A stretch of 64,000 bases of DNA from Nitrospirales bacterium LBB_01 (GCA_004376055.2 CP049016.1:2232001-2296000); one strand, 5' to 3'. Positions 15,177-24,924 are shown, counted from the stretch's first letter. Notes: generated by a model not told the origin, from the letters alone. A program made the numbers and translations.

Positions 15177-17751
15177 CAGCAAGTTTCTTTAACTCTGCAA
15201 GTGTGTTTAGTGCCTCATCGGGAGTCAGCTTCTTTAAATCAAGATTGATAAGAGAAAGCACGGCAGGATGGATTTGAGAAGAGAACAAATCAAGCTGAAT
15301 CGCTGTTTTTCCTCTCCTTTTGATTAAATAGACCTGAGCTTCTACCTCTTGAACCTCCTTTTTTTCAAGCTCCAACAGAATATCCTTGGCACGTGTTACG
15401 ATGCTGTCGGGAAGCCCTGCAAGCCTTGCCACTTGTATTCCATAGCTTTTGTCTGCGGCACCTTTTACTATTTTTCTGAGAAAGATTATCTCGTCTCCCC
15501 ACTCCTTTACCGACACGTTGTAGTTTTTTACTCCAAGGGTTGTAACTACAAGATCCGTTAATTCGTTATAGTGTGTGGCAAAGAGAGTTCGTGCTCCGAT
15601 TGAGTTAACAATATGCTCTGCTACCGCCCATGCTATGCTAATGCCGTCAAATGTGCTTGTGCCGCGGCCTACCTCATCAAGGATTATAAGACTCTGTTTT
15701 GTTGCATTGTTTACAATATTTGAGGTCTCTATCATTTCAACCATAAACGTGCTCTGTCCTTTGGCAAGAAAGTCAGAAGCGCCGATTCTCGTAAAAATTC
15801 TGTCAGTGACCCCAATTTTTGCCGAATCTGCTGGAACAAAAGAACCCATCTGAGCCATTAGGATTATCAGTGCGTTTTGTCTCATATAGGTTGACTTGCC
15901 GGCCATGTTAGGTCCTGTGATGATTAACATCCTGTTGTCTTCTGTATCCAGCACACAGTCGTTAGGGATAAACTTGTCAACGGAGGCAGTCTTTTCTATT
16001 ACCGGGTGCCGCCCTCCTTTAATAACTATCTCTCCTCCGCTATGAACCTCTGGTTTTACATATTTTTTTGCCTTAGCTGTTTCTGCAAGCGACTGCAGGT
16101 AATCTATAACGGCTATGGCATTTGCAGCAGCTTTTAGTCCCCCTGCATATAGCTCCACCTTTTCTACAACCGCTCTGAAATAATCATACTCAAGCGCTTT
16201 TAACTTTTCTTCGGCTCCGACTATCTTATTTTCATACTCTTTTAACTCAGGAGTGATAAACCGCTCGGCATTTACAAGGGTCTGTTTTCTGATAAAGTGC
16301 GGCGGCACAAGATGCAGATAACTCTTTGTCACCTCTATGTAGTAGCCAAATATTTTATTGTAACTGACCTTAAGGTTATTAATTCCCGATGAGGAGCGCT
16401 CTTTAATCTCAAGCTCCGATAGGAACGTTTTTCCCTTTGTAGCAATCTCTCGTAAATAATCAATGTCTTGAGAGCAGCCGTCTCTGATTATCCAACCGTC
16501 TCTAATAGAAGCCGGCGGTGAGTCTGTTATCGAGTCTTCAATGACTTCAATTAAAGATGTAAAGTCGGGGATTTCGCCTGCAAGCTCTCTGAGATAGTTG
16601 TCAGTCTGATTATTTAATAATTCCTTTATCTCAGGCATCGCTTCAACGGAGCTTTTAACGGCAAGTAAATCACGGGCATTAGCACTCCCTTTAATTAGTT
16701 TAATCGTGATTCGTTCAATATCCTGTATTGATTTAAGTTTGGCTCTTAGGTTTCCCCTTAGAGTATAGTCATAAACCAGAGTTCCAACGGCATCAAGTCT
16801 TTTGTTTATCTCAGTGGTATCAATAAGAGGCCTTAGGAGAGCGTCTCTAAGAAATCTTGTTCCCATAGGGGTAAGATTGTTTTCGAGTATCGCAAGGAGG
16901 GTATCGTTTTTGGTTGAGTCTTTAAGATTGCCGACAAGCTCAAGGTTCCTTATGGTTACGGCATCTATAAACATAAATGAGGACATGTTGAGAGTTTTAA
17001 TTTTAGTGAATTGTAAGTTTGATCTCTGAGTATCGGTTAGATACGATATAAGACCTCCGGCAGCAGAAATTGCTCCGTTTTTTCCCTCACAACCGTACCC
17101 TTCAAGGGTTGATACCTTAAAATGCTCAAGGAGCAGCTTGTAGGCCTCCATAAAGTCAAAAGGCAGGTCGCTCACGTATGAGACAAAAAAGTCTTTTAAA
17201 ATTGTGCCGTAGTGAATGTCGTCCCTTAGAGACTCTGGACAGATGATTTCACGGGCGGCAAATCTGTGGATTTCGTCAGTCAGACTTTCTTTTGTCTCAT
17301 AGACCATAAACTCACCGGTGGATATATCGGAAACTGCTATGCCATGCAGGTCATTAATTGGATAAAACGAAAAAATATAGGTGTTTTCTCCGGGGTTTTC
17401 CGGCTCATACGTGCCGGGAGTAACAAGGCGGACAATTTCACGCTTAAAAATTCCCTTTGGAGACCCTGTCTCCTCTATCTGCTCGCAAACAGCGACTTTG
17501 TGACCGGCTTCAATAAGTTTTTTAAGATAGGCGTCGGCGGCAAAATAAGGAATTCCACACATCGGCAGTGACTCCTTCTTTCCCTTGTTTCTGGCCGTAA
17601 GAGCAATCTGCAAAACCTTAGAGGCCACGATAGCGTCCTCGCCAAACATTTCGTAAAAATCCCCAAAGCGAAAAAACAGTATCGCATCCTCATAGACCTT
17701 CTTTAGGTCAAAATACTGTTTCATAACCGGAGTGAGCTCTTGAAATTCCAT
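15169..17751 (-). CDS. mutS: DNA mismatch repair protein MutS
   Basis: 860 residues, full length for MutS1. The mismatch-binding N-terminus has FFRFGDFYEMFGEDA, with the intercalating Phe and Glu of the F-x-E motif. The connector, lever and clamp regions follow. The ATPase domain (about 590-800) has the Walker A motif GPNMAGKSTYMRQ, Walker B IILDEVGRGTSTFDG, and the ABC-like ATHYNEL. The C-terminus ends with a short helical tail (TPDEALNTLAELKKL). No ribosome site precedes the ATG. No mutL lies in the window. Confidence 0.97.
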   Translation of the reverse strand: MEFQELTPVMKQYFDLKKVYEDAILFFRFGDFYEMFGEDAIVASKVLQIALTARNKGKKESLPMCGIPYFAADAYLKKLIEAGHKVAVCEQIEETGSPKGIFKREIVRLVTPGTYEPENPGENTYIFSFYPINDLHGIAVSDISTGEFMVYETKESLTDEIHRFAAREIICPESLRDDIHYGTILKDFFVSYVSDLPFDFMEAYKLLLEHFKVSTLEGYGCEGKNGAISAAGGLISYLTDTQRSNLQFTKIKTLNMSSFMFIDAVTIRNLELVGNLKDSTKNDTLLAILENNLTPMGTRFLRDALLRPLIDTTEINKRLDAVGTLVYDYTLRGNLRAKLKSIQDIERITIKLIKGSANARDLLAVKSSVEAMPEIKELLNNQTDNYLRELAGEIPDFTSLIEVIEDSITDSPPASIRDGWIIRDGCSQDIDYLREIATKGKTFLSELEIKERSSSGINNLKVSYNKIFGYYIEVTKSYLHLVPPHFIRKQTLVNAERFITPELKEYENKIVGAEEKLKALEYDYFRAVVEKVELYAGGLKAAANAIAVIDYLQSLAETAKAKKYVKPEVHSGGEIVIKGGRHPVIEKTASVDKFIPNDCVLDTEDNRMLIITGPNMAGKSTYMRQNALIILMAQMGSFVPADSAKIGVTDRIFTRIGASDFLAKGQSTFMVEMIETSNIVNNATKQSLIILDEVGRGTSTFDGISIAWAVAEHIVNSIGARTLFATHYNELTDLVVTTLGVKNYNVSVKEWGDEIIFLRKIVKGAADKSYGIQVARLAGLPDSIVTRAKDILLELEKKEVQEVEAQVYLIKRRGKTAIQLDLFSSQIHPAVLSLINLDLKKLTPDEALNTLAELKKLAAN

Positions 17752-17809
17752 TGTATTGTATTTAAGAATATTTTTAGTTAAAAAAGAAAGGTCGTTACTA
17801 AAAATGATT

Positions 17810-17840
17810 TGTACCTTTGAGGGAAACTCTCAAAGGTACA
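17810..17840 (-). terminator. hairpin terminator after the DUF4189-like gene
   Basis: A perfect 12-base stem (TGTACCTTTGAG / CTCAAAGGTACA) with a 7-base loop lies between this gene and mutS. On the minus strand AATCATTTTTAG follows. A second small hairpin (AGGGTTC/GAACCCT, 17856-17873) sits just before it. Confidence 0.65.
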
Positions 17841-17892
17841 GTGCTAAGGTTGGAAAGGGTTCATAAGAACCCTGACCTGCCTATGAGAACAT

Positions 17893-18243
17893 TTACTTTT
17901 CACATTCCGACGCTACTATTGTGCAATTATGAGCACAATCGTCAAGGGCTTTAGACTCTGCTGTCTCTTTATCTTTACCCCATCCGATACCAAAGTATTT
18001 ATGGCTTTCAGCTACAGCGCCGCATTTTTCAAACCACACACGGAACTTACAATCTGTGCCACCGTGGTCCTTACATGCCTTTACCGCACATGACTTAGCC
18101 TCGTCTTTACCGTCTGCTCCAGTACAAACACCATACATTTCATCCTCATCGGAAATTGCAATTGCTCCTGTTGCATAGACCTTCTCTGAATAGCTGACAA
18201 CAACAATCAACGCTAAGACCAACAGATAAACCAACTTTTTCAT
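17893..18243 (-). CDS. exported Cys-rich protein, DUF4189-like
   Basis: 116 residues from ATG 18243, which has GGGGGA six bases upstream; a longer frame to 18282 lacks a ribosome site. A signal peptide (MKKLVYLLVLALIVVVS) is followed by a mature domain with seven cysteines and the segments AIAISDEDEMYGVCTGADG and YFGIGWGKDKETAESKALDDC. These match DUF4189-type domains, thought to be disulfide-bonded secreted modules. The function is unknown. It stands alone between mutS and the kinase gene. Confidence 0.7.
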   Translation of the reverse strand: MKKLVYLLVLALIVVVSYSEKVYATGAIAISDEDEMYGVCTGADGKDEAKSCAVKACKDHGGTDCKFRVWFEKCGAVAESHKYFGIGWGKDKETAESKALDDCAHNCTIVASECEK

Positions 18244-18335
18244 ACATTCCCCCTGATACGATTTTAAGCGGTTAAACCGCACCGTGAATTATAAGTATTT
18301 TTGGTTAAAAAAGATAGAGTGCTGCGTTGATTTAG

Positions 18336-19257
18336 TTAAACATTAAGTTCTATTGTAAACACTGCCCCGTCTGGAATATTTCTGAGATATATTTTACCTT
18401 CTATACTGTCTTCTATTATCATTTTTGACATATAGAGTCCTATTCCCGTTCCAGTTGTGTTGTCTTTGGTTGTAAAATATTGGTCAAATACTTTATCCAT
18501 TATCTCATCCGGAATTCCTCCACCGTTGTCGCTTATTTCCATCTTTAATATGTTATTGTCCCTGTAAACATCAATCGCTATCAGCCCCATGTCGTTTTTA
18601 CTTAATCCGCCACTGCTTCTTCTTTGAATAATTGCATCCTTAGCATTGCTTATGATGTTCATAATAACGTGTGAAAGGTAGCTCTTGTATGTAGTTATTA
18701 TAGTAGCTTCACAGGGTACAATTTCAGAGAGATTGTTAAATGTCTTACCATGAGTGTGGCATGTGATTTTATAGTCAATCATGTTGTGTTTAAATTGGCT
18801 TGACATCATAGAAAATACATCTGCAGATATCCCGATTAAATCAAAGGTCTCTTTTTCTTTTGAAGGTTTAAAAAAGTTTCTAAAATCATCAATAGTCTTA
18901 GATATGAAATTAATTTGCTGCAATGAGTTTTTTATAAAACTATTGATATACTCATCATTGATTTCATTATATTCATATGCGTCTTTAATGTCTTGAACGA
19001 TAACGCTGACTGCATTTAAAGGCTGTTTCCATTGGTGGGCAATAGCGGCTATCATATCGCCCATTGCCGCCATTTTTGACTGCTGAATCAGTAACTTTTC
19101 TTTTTCTTTTATCTCCTGGACTTTATTTTTTACAAGACTGTCAAGGTTTCTATTTAAACGGTCAAGGATATAGTTTTTTGTTTTTAACTCATCCTCGCTT
19201 TCTCTTAACGCATTCTGAATATCTTTTAAATAAGTAATATCCCGAGCTACATGAATA
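18336..19257 (-). pseudogene. histidine kinase, C-terminal part, disrupted by IS element
   Basis: The kinase part of a sensor cut off from its N-terminus by the IS at 19258-20570. It begins with the last strand of a PAS domain (HVARDITYLKDIQ). A coiled coil follows, then a HisKA box MAAMGDMIAAIAHQWKQPLNAV with the phospho-accepting His. The HATPase domain has IISNAKDAI, DNGGGIP and GTGIGLYMSK. It closely resembles the kinase core of the large PAS kinase at 51688-55413. A frame starting inside the IS (ATG 19364) could still express it as a soluble fragment. Confidence 0.8.
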
Positions 19258-19366
19258 GTATAGTGGACCCCATTGTCAAGACCACTTTTTAGTGGACTTA
19301 AGGTATAGCCCTCTAAGAGGGTATTTAGTCTGTTAGTATAAGGGTAAGGGATAGGGTAATGCATCC

Positions 19367-20194
19367 TTACGCCGCCATCGCAAAATCAGAGCTTTTATAA
19401 ACCTCGGCAGGTGTTTTGCCTCTAAGCGTAGAATGCGGACGCTCATTGTTATAAAAATCAAAATAGCTCCTTAGCGCTTTAATCAACTCATCAACAGTTT
19501 CATAATCTTTTATATAAACCTCCTCATACTTGACACTGCGCCACAGCCGCTCAATCATGATATTATCCATAGCCCGTCCTCTGCCATCCATACTTATCCG
19601 AATCCCATTGCTCTGAAGCACATTGATAAACGCTGCCCCTGTATACTGGCTGCCTTGATCTGTGTTGAATATCTCAGGACTGCCATAGAGCCTAAGGGCT
19701 CGCTCAAGGCTACTTACGCAAAAACCATCATCCATTGTCACTGACACCTCCCATGACAGCACATAGCGGCTATACCAGTCCATTACTGCTGTCAGATACA
19801 CAAAGCCATGTCTCATTCGAATATACGTTATATCACTGCACCAGACTTGGTTGATGATAGTAATATCTAATAATCGCAGTAGATAAGGGTAAACTTTATG
19901 TTGCTTATTCCGTACTGTCGTTCTTTTTCTGGGTGCTATAGATACAAGACCCATCAACATCATCAAACGCTTTACTCGCTTGCGATTTACTTTATATCCT
20001 GCTCGGAAAAGAATGTAAACCATTGTGCGGCTTCCATACCATGGATGCATTGTGTACTGCTCATCTATTGCCCTCATCACCTTCAAATTCTCCTCGCTCT
20101 CCGGTACTGCCTGACGATAATAACTGGAGCGTGGAAGGCTTAGCAGGTTACACTGCTGACGAATACTCAATTCCTTATTTGCTGGCTCTATCAT
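19367..20194 (-). CDS. IS3-family transposase OrfB (DDE integrase domain)
   Basis: 275 residues from ATG 20194. An HTH_21-like start (LSIRQQCNLLSLPRSSYYRQ) is followed by the rve integrase core: VWCSDITYIR (first Asp), NTDQGSQYTG (second Asp) and the Glu in MDNIMIERLWRSVKYEEVY. NNERPHSTLRGKTPAEVY is the usual C-terminal box. The true product is probably an OrfAB fusion. Slipping back one base in the A9 run joins orfA to KEPVTCATVSEKRAM in front of this Met. All catalytic residues are present, so the element may still be active. Confidence 0.93.
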   Translation of the reverse strand: MIEPANKELSIRQQCNLLSLPRSSYYRQAVPESEENLKVMRAIDEQYTMHPWYGSRTMVYILFRAGYKVNRKRVKRLMMLMGLVSIAPRKRTTVRNKQHKVYPYLLRLLDITIINQVWCSDITYIRMRHGFVYLTAVMDWYSRYVLSWEVSVTMDDGFCVSSLERALRLYGSPEIFNTDQGSQYTGAAFINVLQSNGIRISMDGRGRAMDNIMIERLWRSVKYEEVYIKDYETVDELIKALRSYFDFYNNERPHSTLRGKTPAEVYKSSDFAMAA

Positions 20195-20208
20195 CGCTCG
20201 TTTCTCAC

Positions 20209-20502
20209 TTACCGTTGCGCAAGTAACAGGCTCTTTTTTTTTAGCCAGTCCACTTCTACTTGCAACTTCCCTATTTGACTATATAACCGCTCTCGCTCTG
20301 ATTCATATGCCGCCTGAGAATTTTCTTGCACTCCATTAAATAACGTTGACGCCCCTTCTACTAAATGCTTTTTCCATTCATTCACCTGGTTCACATGAAT
20401 ATCAAATTCCTGCGCTATCTCATTGGCTGTCCTCTGACCTTTGAGCGCTTCTATTGCTACTTTTGCTTTGTACTCTTTGCCAAACTTCCGTCTGTTTTTC
20501 AT
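20209..20502 (-). CDS. IS3-family transposase OrfA (HTH_Tnp_1)
   Basis: 97 residues. RRKFGKEYKAKVAIEALKGQRTANEIAQEFDIHVNQVNEWKKHL is the HTH of IS3-family OrfA, and a leucine-zipper-like tail follows (RLYSQIGKLQVEVDWLKKK). GGGAGGATAAAATG gives a good ribosome site. It binds the IS ends and regulates transposition. Confidence 0.93.
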   Translation of the reverse strand: MKNRRKFGKEYKAKVAIEALKGQRTANEIAQEFDIHVNQVNEWKKHLVEGASTLFNGVQENSQAAYESERERLYSQIGKLQVEVDWLKKKSLLLAQR

Positions 20503-20570
20503 TTTATCCTCCCATTCATTACAACCAGCTCTATCTTAACTGATTGTCTCATATTTGGGATCCACTATAC

Positions 20571-21235
20571 ATATAGAGTTTATAATCCAGATTGCCTTTT
20601 CCTATAACCTCCATACCACTGGTAAGTTCTCTTATCGGTTTGGCAATGCCTTGATTGATTAAACGTAATATAACAATTATAAAAAGTGTTAAACCGATTA
20701 CAGTTATAATAATCATCATGTGTGCTTTAGAATGAAGAATTGAGAGTTCTTTGTAGCTTATATCGTAAAACTGAGAAGATAAAGAAACAATCGTCTGCGA
20801 CCTTGTCAATACCTGTAAAATTAAATGCCTCTCAAGTTCAAGAGACGATTTACTATCAGCTTCTGTTTGTTTATCGTGAGTTTTGCTAATCTCTAAAAAC
20901 AATTTATTTATACCCTTCAGATTATCGCTTACATCGTTAAGAATTTGCTGTTGCTTGGGATATTTGGATTGCAGTTCAGTCAAAAGGCGCGACAATGAAT
21001 CGGTTTTCAATTGCCATTGTGTGTATATACGTTTTCTGGTTTCTGCTTGCTTTAGCATATAATCATAGACTAAAATATTCATCTCATAAACTTCCTTTAC
21101 CAATTTTTCAGCTGTTTTAGTTGCATTACTTATTTGCTCATCCTGCTGCCTTTCATAGTTAAGCGTCAATCCTATGAAAATTACGACAATAAGAGAGATA
21201 ATTGCGCCAATTTGTAGTTTAGTTTTAATTTTCAT
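20571..21235 (-). pseudogene. histidine kinase, N-terminal sensor part, disrupted by IS element
   Basis: Two TM helices (about 8-26 and 172-190) flank a helical periplasmic domain of about 145 residues. A HAMP domain begins (IAKPIRELTSGMEVIGKGNLDYKL) and breaks off at the IS; the frame then ends in IS sequence at 20549. Removing the IS would join HAMP directly to the last strand of a PAS domain. The second HAMP helix and the PAS core are therefore missing, and more than a simple insertion took place. It starts 6 bases after the substrate-binding protein gene. Confidence 0.78.
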
Positions 21236-21241
21236 AATGTT

Positions 21242-22249
21242 TCACCTTATTATAGTAACAGCTTCAGGTTTCAGTGAGTTTAAGCTATCCGTGTGGATAA
21301 AATAAAAATAATTTGGCACATCGGCGCTCTCCACTACTTTATCATTTATCATCCATCGTGCCTGAGCCTCAAACCTTAAAAGCATTGATTGCTCTAAAAA
21401 CACTTTCAATTTTATATCCTGTAGTGATTGTGATATTTCTAACTCACTGAAGCCCATCTTTTTTGTCACGATGCTTATAGCACGTTTCGGATTATCTATA
21501 GCATACTCCTCAGCCTGTATCAATGCTTTAAGAACTTTTTTTATTACGCCTGGTTTGTTCTTTATAAGGCTGTTTAACGCTACAATGTTAAAGTTTTTTA
21601 TAAGAAGCCCTGGTTCGGCAAAAACTGTTATATTATCTCCAAAATGTTTGACAGCTTGTTCAATAAACGGCTCTCTTGTGGAAATGGCGTCAACTTCGTC
21701 CTTTATCAGCGCATTGTAGGTTTTGGCAGGATCATTAAATGTTATATTAATATCGCCTTCCTTCATGCCGTGTTTCATTAAAAAAAGATGCAGAAAATAG
21801 TGAACACCAGTGCCTTTAATCGTCCCAAGTCGTTTTCCTTTTATGTCCGATGGATTTATAATCCCTTTGTCTTTACTGGCAACGATACGTGGATCGTTAT
21901 CTGCGCTGCCGATAGTTGCTATTACACTAAAATCCTGCCGCTTAAAACTGTTAAATACCACCATATTATCGGCTACCGTAACCATATTAAGTTTGCCCTC
22001 AAACATATCTCTTATAGCCACGTTCCCGCCTTCAACATACTTTACCGTGATATCAAGCCCATTAGAAGTAAAGTAGCCTTTTTCGTCTGCAATCATACAA
22101 AGTGCAGTTATAGGCTCAAAGGCAACAGCAATAGAGGCTTTTTCACGAATTAACGTGTTTTTGCTGCTCTTTATGCTATACCCCAGCACAACTATAGTTA
22201 TTACGGTAGTAATCAGCATCGCCAATATTAAAAAAGGTTTAGATTTCAC
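21242..22249 (-). CDS. periplasmic substrate-binding protein (NMT1/SsuA type), sensor-associated
   Basis: 335 residues, GTG start with AAGGAGG six bases upstream. An N-terminal signal or anchor helix (FLILAMLITTVITIVVLGYS) precedes an NMT1/THI5/SsuA-like binding domain: ADEKGYFTSNGLDITVKYVEGGN, GKRLGTIKGTGVHYFLHLFL, DEVDAISTREPFIEQA. Relatives feed nitrate, sulfonate or thiamine-precursor importers. No permease or ATPase is here. The next gene is a histidine kinase, so this protein most likely presents a ligand to that kinase. With the kinase broken, the pathway is probably dead. Confidence 0.85.
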   Translation of the reverse strand: MKSKPFLILAMLITTVITIVVLGYSIKSSKNTLIREKASIAVAFEPITALCMIADEKGYFTSNGLDITVKYVEGGNVAIRDMFEGKLNMVTVADNMVVFNSFKRQDFSVIATIGSADNDPRIVASKDKGIINPSDIKGKRLGTIKGTGVHYFLHLFLMKHGMKEGDINITFNDPAKTYNALIKDEVDAISTREPFIEQAVKHFGDNITVFAEPGLLIKNFNIVALNSLIKNKPGVIKKVLKALIQAEEYAIDNPKRAISIVTKKMGFSELEISQSLQDIKLKVFLEQSMLLRFEAQARWMINDKVVESADVPNYFYFIHTDSLNSLKPEAVTIIR

Positions 22250-22344
22250 ACTGCCCTCCTTAATTAATTTTGAAACGTTTACTGTAACCGCATTCTTACA
22301 CTGCCTTACAATACAGTACTAACTAACAGCTGCTCACCCACTCC

Positions 22345-22381
22345 TAATTCTATAATATTAAAATTACCTGTTAATTGTCAA
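22345..22381 (-). promoter_or_regulatory. promoter of the binding-protein/kinase operon
   Basis: On the minus strand TTGACA (22381-22376), 18 bases, then TATTAT (22357-22352). The start site would be near 22345, giving a leader of about 96 bases. Confidence 0.6.
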
Positions 22382-22427
22382 AACATGTCTAAATACCGTA
22401 TTGCGTTCAAAGACATAAATAAAAAGC

Positions 22428-22537
22428 TGGATTCCTGCCTTCGCAGGAATGACAAGGAAATAAGGAATGCCAGAGAGAGGATGCCCTTTTTCACCGCCTT
22501 TCCTCCTTTGTCATTCCCGCCTCCGAGCGGGAATCCA
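22428..22537 (-). repeat. dispersed double-palindrome repeat, copy 3
   Basis: Same two arms as copies 1 and 2 but in the opposite order (CCTGC arm first on the plus strand) and with a longer centre of about 50 bases. The rest of 22250-22649 holds only the operon promoter and no gene. Confidence 0.88.
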
Positions 22538-22649
22538 GTGTCTCCACTATTATATTACCTTTTTAAAAGCTGGTATAAACTATTGTCTTTTTGCCTGTTA
22601 CAATGATAAACTCTATTAATAATGAGCGTTAGGAGGGAGATATTATAAA

Positions 22650-23438
22650 ATGAGACTAATAGTGTGTTTATCTATAATAGTGTTTGTAATGTCAGGCTGT
22701 GTTTATCATACTGCCGGCACTGGCGCTGACATTGACGTAAGCGTTGTAAGAAACTACATTGACCCCGTAACCGGTATGAAGTTTATCTATGTCGTGGGAG
22801 GATGTTATCAGATGGGAGACACCTTTGGAGACGGGCAGGACAATGAAAAACCGGTGCATGAGGTTTGTCTGGATAGTTTTTACATTGGAAAATACGAGGT
22901 TACACAAAGACAGTGGGCTAAAATAATGGGTAATAATCCCTCAACGTTTCCCCTTGGCACTGATGACATTCCGGTTGAACACGTCACATGGTACAATGCT
23001 CAGGATTTTATAAATAAACTAAATGAACTGACGGATGGAAAATATCGCCTGCCCTCAGAGGCGCAGTGGGAATATGCCTGTAGAAGCGGCGGTAAAAACG
23101 AAAAATACTCAGGAGGTGACAGTGCCTCAGAGTACGCATGGCTTGCTGCCTATACTGGTGTCAGAACACAATTGACTGGTCAAAAAAGCCCCAATGGACT
23201 TGGAATTTACGATATGAGCGGTAACGTATGGGAGTGGGTTTTGGATGTATATGACAAAGACGCTTACAGCTGGCATGGATATAGAAATCCGGTATATACA
23301 GGTGCAGGGAAAGAGCATGTCATACGGGGTGGAGCGTGGAACGTCTCAGCTCAACAAGCAAGATGCACTGTTAGATACACCGATGCACCGGCCAATAAGG
23401 GCTACAATATAGGTTTCCGGCTGCTTAGGACTAATTAA
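22650..23438 (+). CDS. lipoprotein with formylglycine-generating-enzyme (FGE/SUMF1) domain
   Basis: 262 residues. A signal peptide with lipobox MSGC (Cys 17) precedes an FGE-sulfatase fold (about 40-260): GMKFIYVVGGCYQMGDTFGDGQDNEKPVHEV, YEVTQRQWAKIMGNNPS, YRLPSEAQWEYACRSGG, MSGNVWEWVLDVY, RGGAWNVSAQQARCTVRY, NIGFRLLR. In copper-dependent FGE two C-terminal cysteines are catalytic. Only the Cys of QARCTVRY is seen in that region, so it is probably a non-catalytic or different-activity member, as are many bacterial FGE-like lipoproteins. The AGGAGGGAG ribosome site is good. Confidence 0.85.
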   Translation: MRLIVCLSIIVFVMSGCVYHTAGTGADIDVSVVRNYIDPVTGMKFIYVVGGCYQMGDTFGDGQDNEKPVHEVCLDSFYIGKYEVTQRQWAKIMGNNPSTFPLGTDDIPVEHVTWYNAQDFINKLNELTDGKYRLPSEAQWEYACRSGGKNEKYSGGDSASEYAWLAAYTGVRTQLTGQKSPNGLGIYDMSGNVWEWVLDVYDKDAYSWHGYRNPVYTGAGKEHVIRGGAWNVSAQQARCTVRYTDAPANKGYNIGFRLLRTN

Positions 23439-23490
23439 TTTGTCTGAATTGTTTTAATTGCTTATGCCCTTAGCTCCGCAAAGAAAAAAC

Positions 23491-23608
23491 TGGATTCCTG
23501 CCTTCGCAGGAATGACAAGAAAAGGAAAAGAAATGACCTCCCCTAAAGGGGATTCCCCTGTAAAATCGCTCCCCTCCTCTGTCATTCCCGCCCCCGAGCG
23601 GGAATCCA
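23491..23608 (-). repeat. dispersed double-palindrome repeat, copy 4
   Basis: Arms TGGATTCCTGCC...GGAATGACA and GTCATTCCCGCC...GGGAATCCA, in the same orientation as copy 3, with a centre of about 60 bases. It lies between two convergent genes (FGE lipoprotein and Nramp transporter). Confidence 0.88.
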
Positions 23609-23676
23609 GTCCTTTTTAATATATCTTTAGCTGACATAACACTATGTACCTGAGTTAAGTATATAAGCATTTTGTT

Positions 23677-24921
23677 TTATACGACCATAGCAATTAGCAT
23701 AGCAATGGTCAGCAAAATTATCAGTACAATTGTTATCCATGTAATGATGTTGTAGCCGCGCGGATTTATATACTCTCCCATCAGAGTTTTCTTGTTGATA
23801 AGAGTCACTGCATAAATAAGCACAAAGGGCAAAAGCAGTCCGTTAATAAAAGAGGAAAGTACCATTAGAAAAACAAGCGGTGCATGCGGTAGTATTACAA
23901 AAAATGCGGAAAGAAAAATAGTTACCGAATAAATCCACACAAACTGAGGCGCTTGAGAGTACCGTTTGCTGATTCCGGTTTCCCAACCCAATGCCTCGCA
24001 TATATAGTAGGCAGTGGCTATGGGAACGATAATAGCGCCCAGAAGGGAGGCGCTTCCCAAACTGAGGGCATAAATTGCCGAGGCATAATGCCCGGCAAGC
24101 GGCTTAAGAGCAAGGGCTGCCTCCGATGCCTCATTTATTACAATACCTGCCGGAAACAACACCGCTCCACACGTTACTACCATGAAAAACGAGATTAAAT
24201 CCGTCACGATGCTCCCTACAAATATTTCAAGCTTTGACGTTGCAAAATTATCGGTCTTTACCCCTTTTTCCACAATAGAAGACTGCAGGTAAAACTGCAT
24301 CCACGGTGTAATCGTTGTACCAATTATTGCAATGGAGAGCATTACGTATTGAGGGTCAAGCGGATGGGTTATTTTTCTTATGGTTTCCTTTGGCGGAAAG
24401 AGGGTTGCCTTAAAAACGCTGCCCCATTCAGGCTGCGCTAATATTGCTGATATTATGTATCCGGCATACATTATACAAACAAGCAGAAGGATTTTCTCTA
24501 CCGAACTGTAAGTCCCTCTTGTTATAATTAACCAAATGGCAAAAGCACCTGCCGGTACCATGACATACTTTGTAAGACCCAACACCTCCATGCTTGCCGC
24601 AAATCCGGCAAAATCGGCTACCGTTGTGCCAAGATTTGCTATAAAAAGGCCAACCATCATAAGGCAAGCTGCCTTTACCCCATAGTTTTCCCTGATTAAG
24701 TCCGAAAGTCCCTTACCGGTTACCACCCCAAGCCGCGCAACCATCTCCTGTACCACAACCAGTGAAACTGTTATAGGGACTATTGTCCATAAAAGACCAT
24801 AGCCATACCTTGCGCCCGCCACAGAAAATGTAGTAACACCGGCTGCGTCATTATCTATCATCGAGGTGATTAGCCCCGGTCCTATAACGGCAAGGTATAT
24901 TTTCAGACGTTTCAATGTCAT
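23677..24921 (-). CDS. Nramp-family metal transporter with altered metal-site motifs
   Basis: 414 residues, about 11 TM helices. The start GPGLITSMIDNDAAGVTTFS corresponds to Nramp TM1, where the canonical DPGN is DNDA. TM6 reads IGTTITPWMQFYLQSS, where the canonical MPH is TPW. The Met that favours transition metals is thus replaced by Thr. Loss of this Met is known in the Mg-transporting branch of the Nramp superfamily (NRMT). The gene lies 3 bases after an MgtE-N/CBS gene, and both facts point to Mg2+ or a similar hard ion rather than Mn/Fe. Confidence 0.85.
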   Translation of the reverse strand: MTLKRLKIYLAVIGPGLITSMIDNDAAGVTTFSVAGARYGYGLLWTIVPITVSLVVVQEMVARLGVVTGKGLSDLIRENYGVKAACLMMVGLFIANLGTTVADFAGFAASMEVLGLTKYVMVPAGAFAIWLIITRGTYSSVEKILLLVCIMYAGYIISAILAQPEWGSVFKATLFPPKETIRKITHPLDPQYVMLSIAIIGTTITPWMQFYLQSSIVEKGVKTDNFATSKLEIFVGSIVTDLISFFMVVTCGAVLFPAGIVINEASEAALALKPLAGHYASAIYALSLGSASLLGAIIVPIATAYYICEALGWETGISKRYSQAPQFVWIYSVTIFLSAFFVILPHAPLVFLMVLSSFINGLLLPFVLIYAVTLINKKTLMGEYINPRGYNIITWITIVLIILLTIAMLIAMVV

Positions 24922-24924
24922 CGT

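Larger units (their letters stand above)
19258..20570 (-). mobile_element. IS3-family insertion sequence
   Basis: The element is about 1.31 kb, with terminal inverted repeats GTATAGTGGATCCC (left on the minus strand) and GTATAGTGGACCCC. The flanks share TAT, a possible 3-bp target duplication. It carries orfA and orfB in overlapping frames and an A9 run on the coding strand (20242-20234) at the expected -1 frameshift site. It splits a histidine kinase gene. Confidence 0.88.

Noticed and set aside
19255-20573. Longer target-site duplication for the IS
   Set aside because: Only TAT matches on both sides. Because the inverted-repeat ends are themselves rich in TA, this 3-base match could be chance.
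22385-22606. Open frame of 73 codons
   Set aside because: It crosses repeat copy 3; the peptide is translated repeat sequence.
23470-23670. Minus-strand open frame of 66 codons
   Set aside because: It crosses repeat copy 4 and has no independent coding signal.
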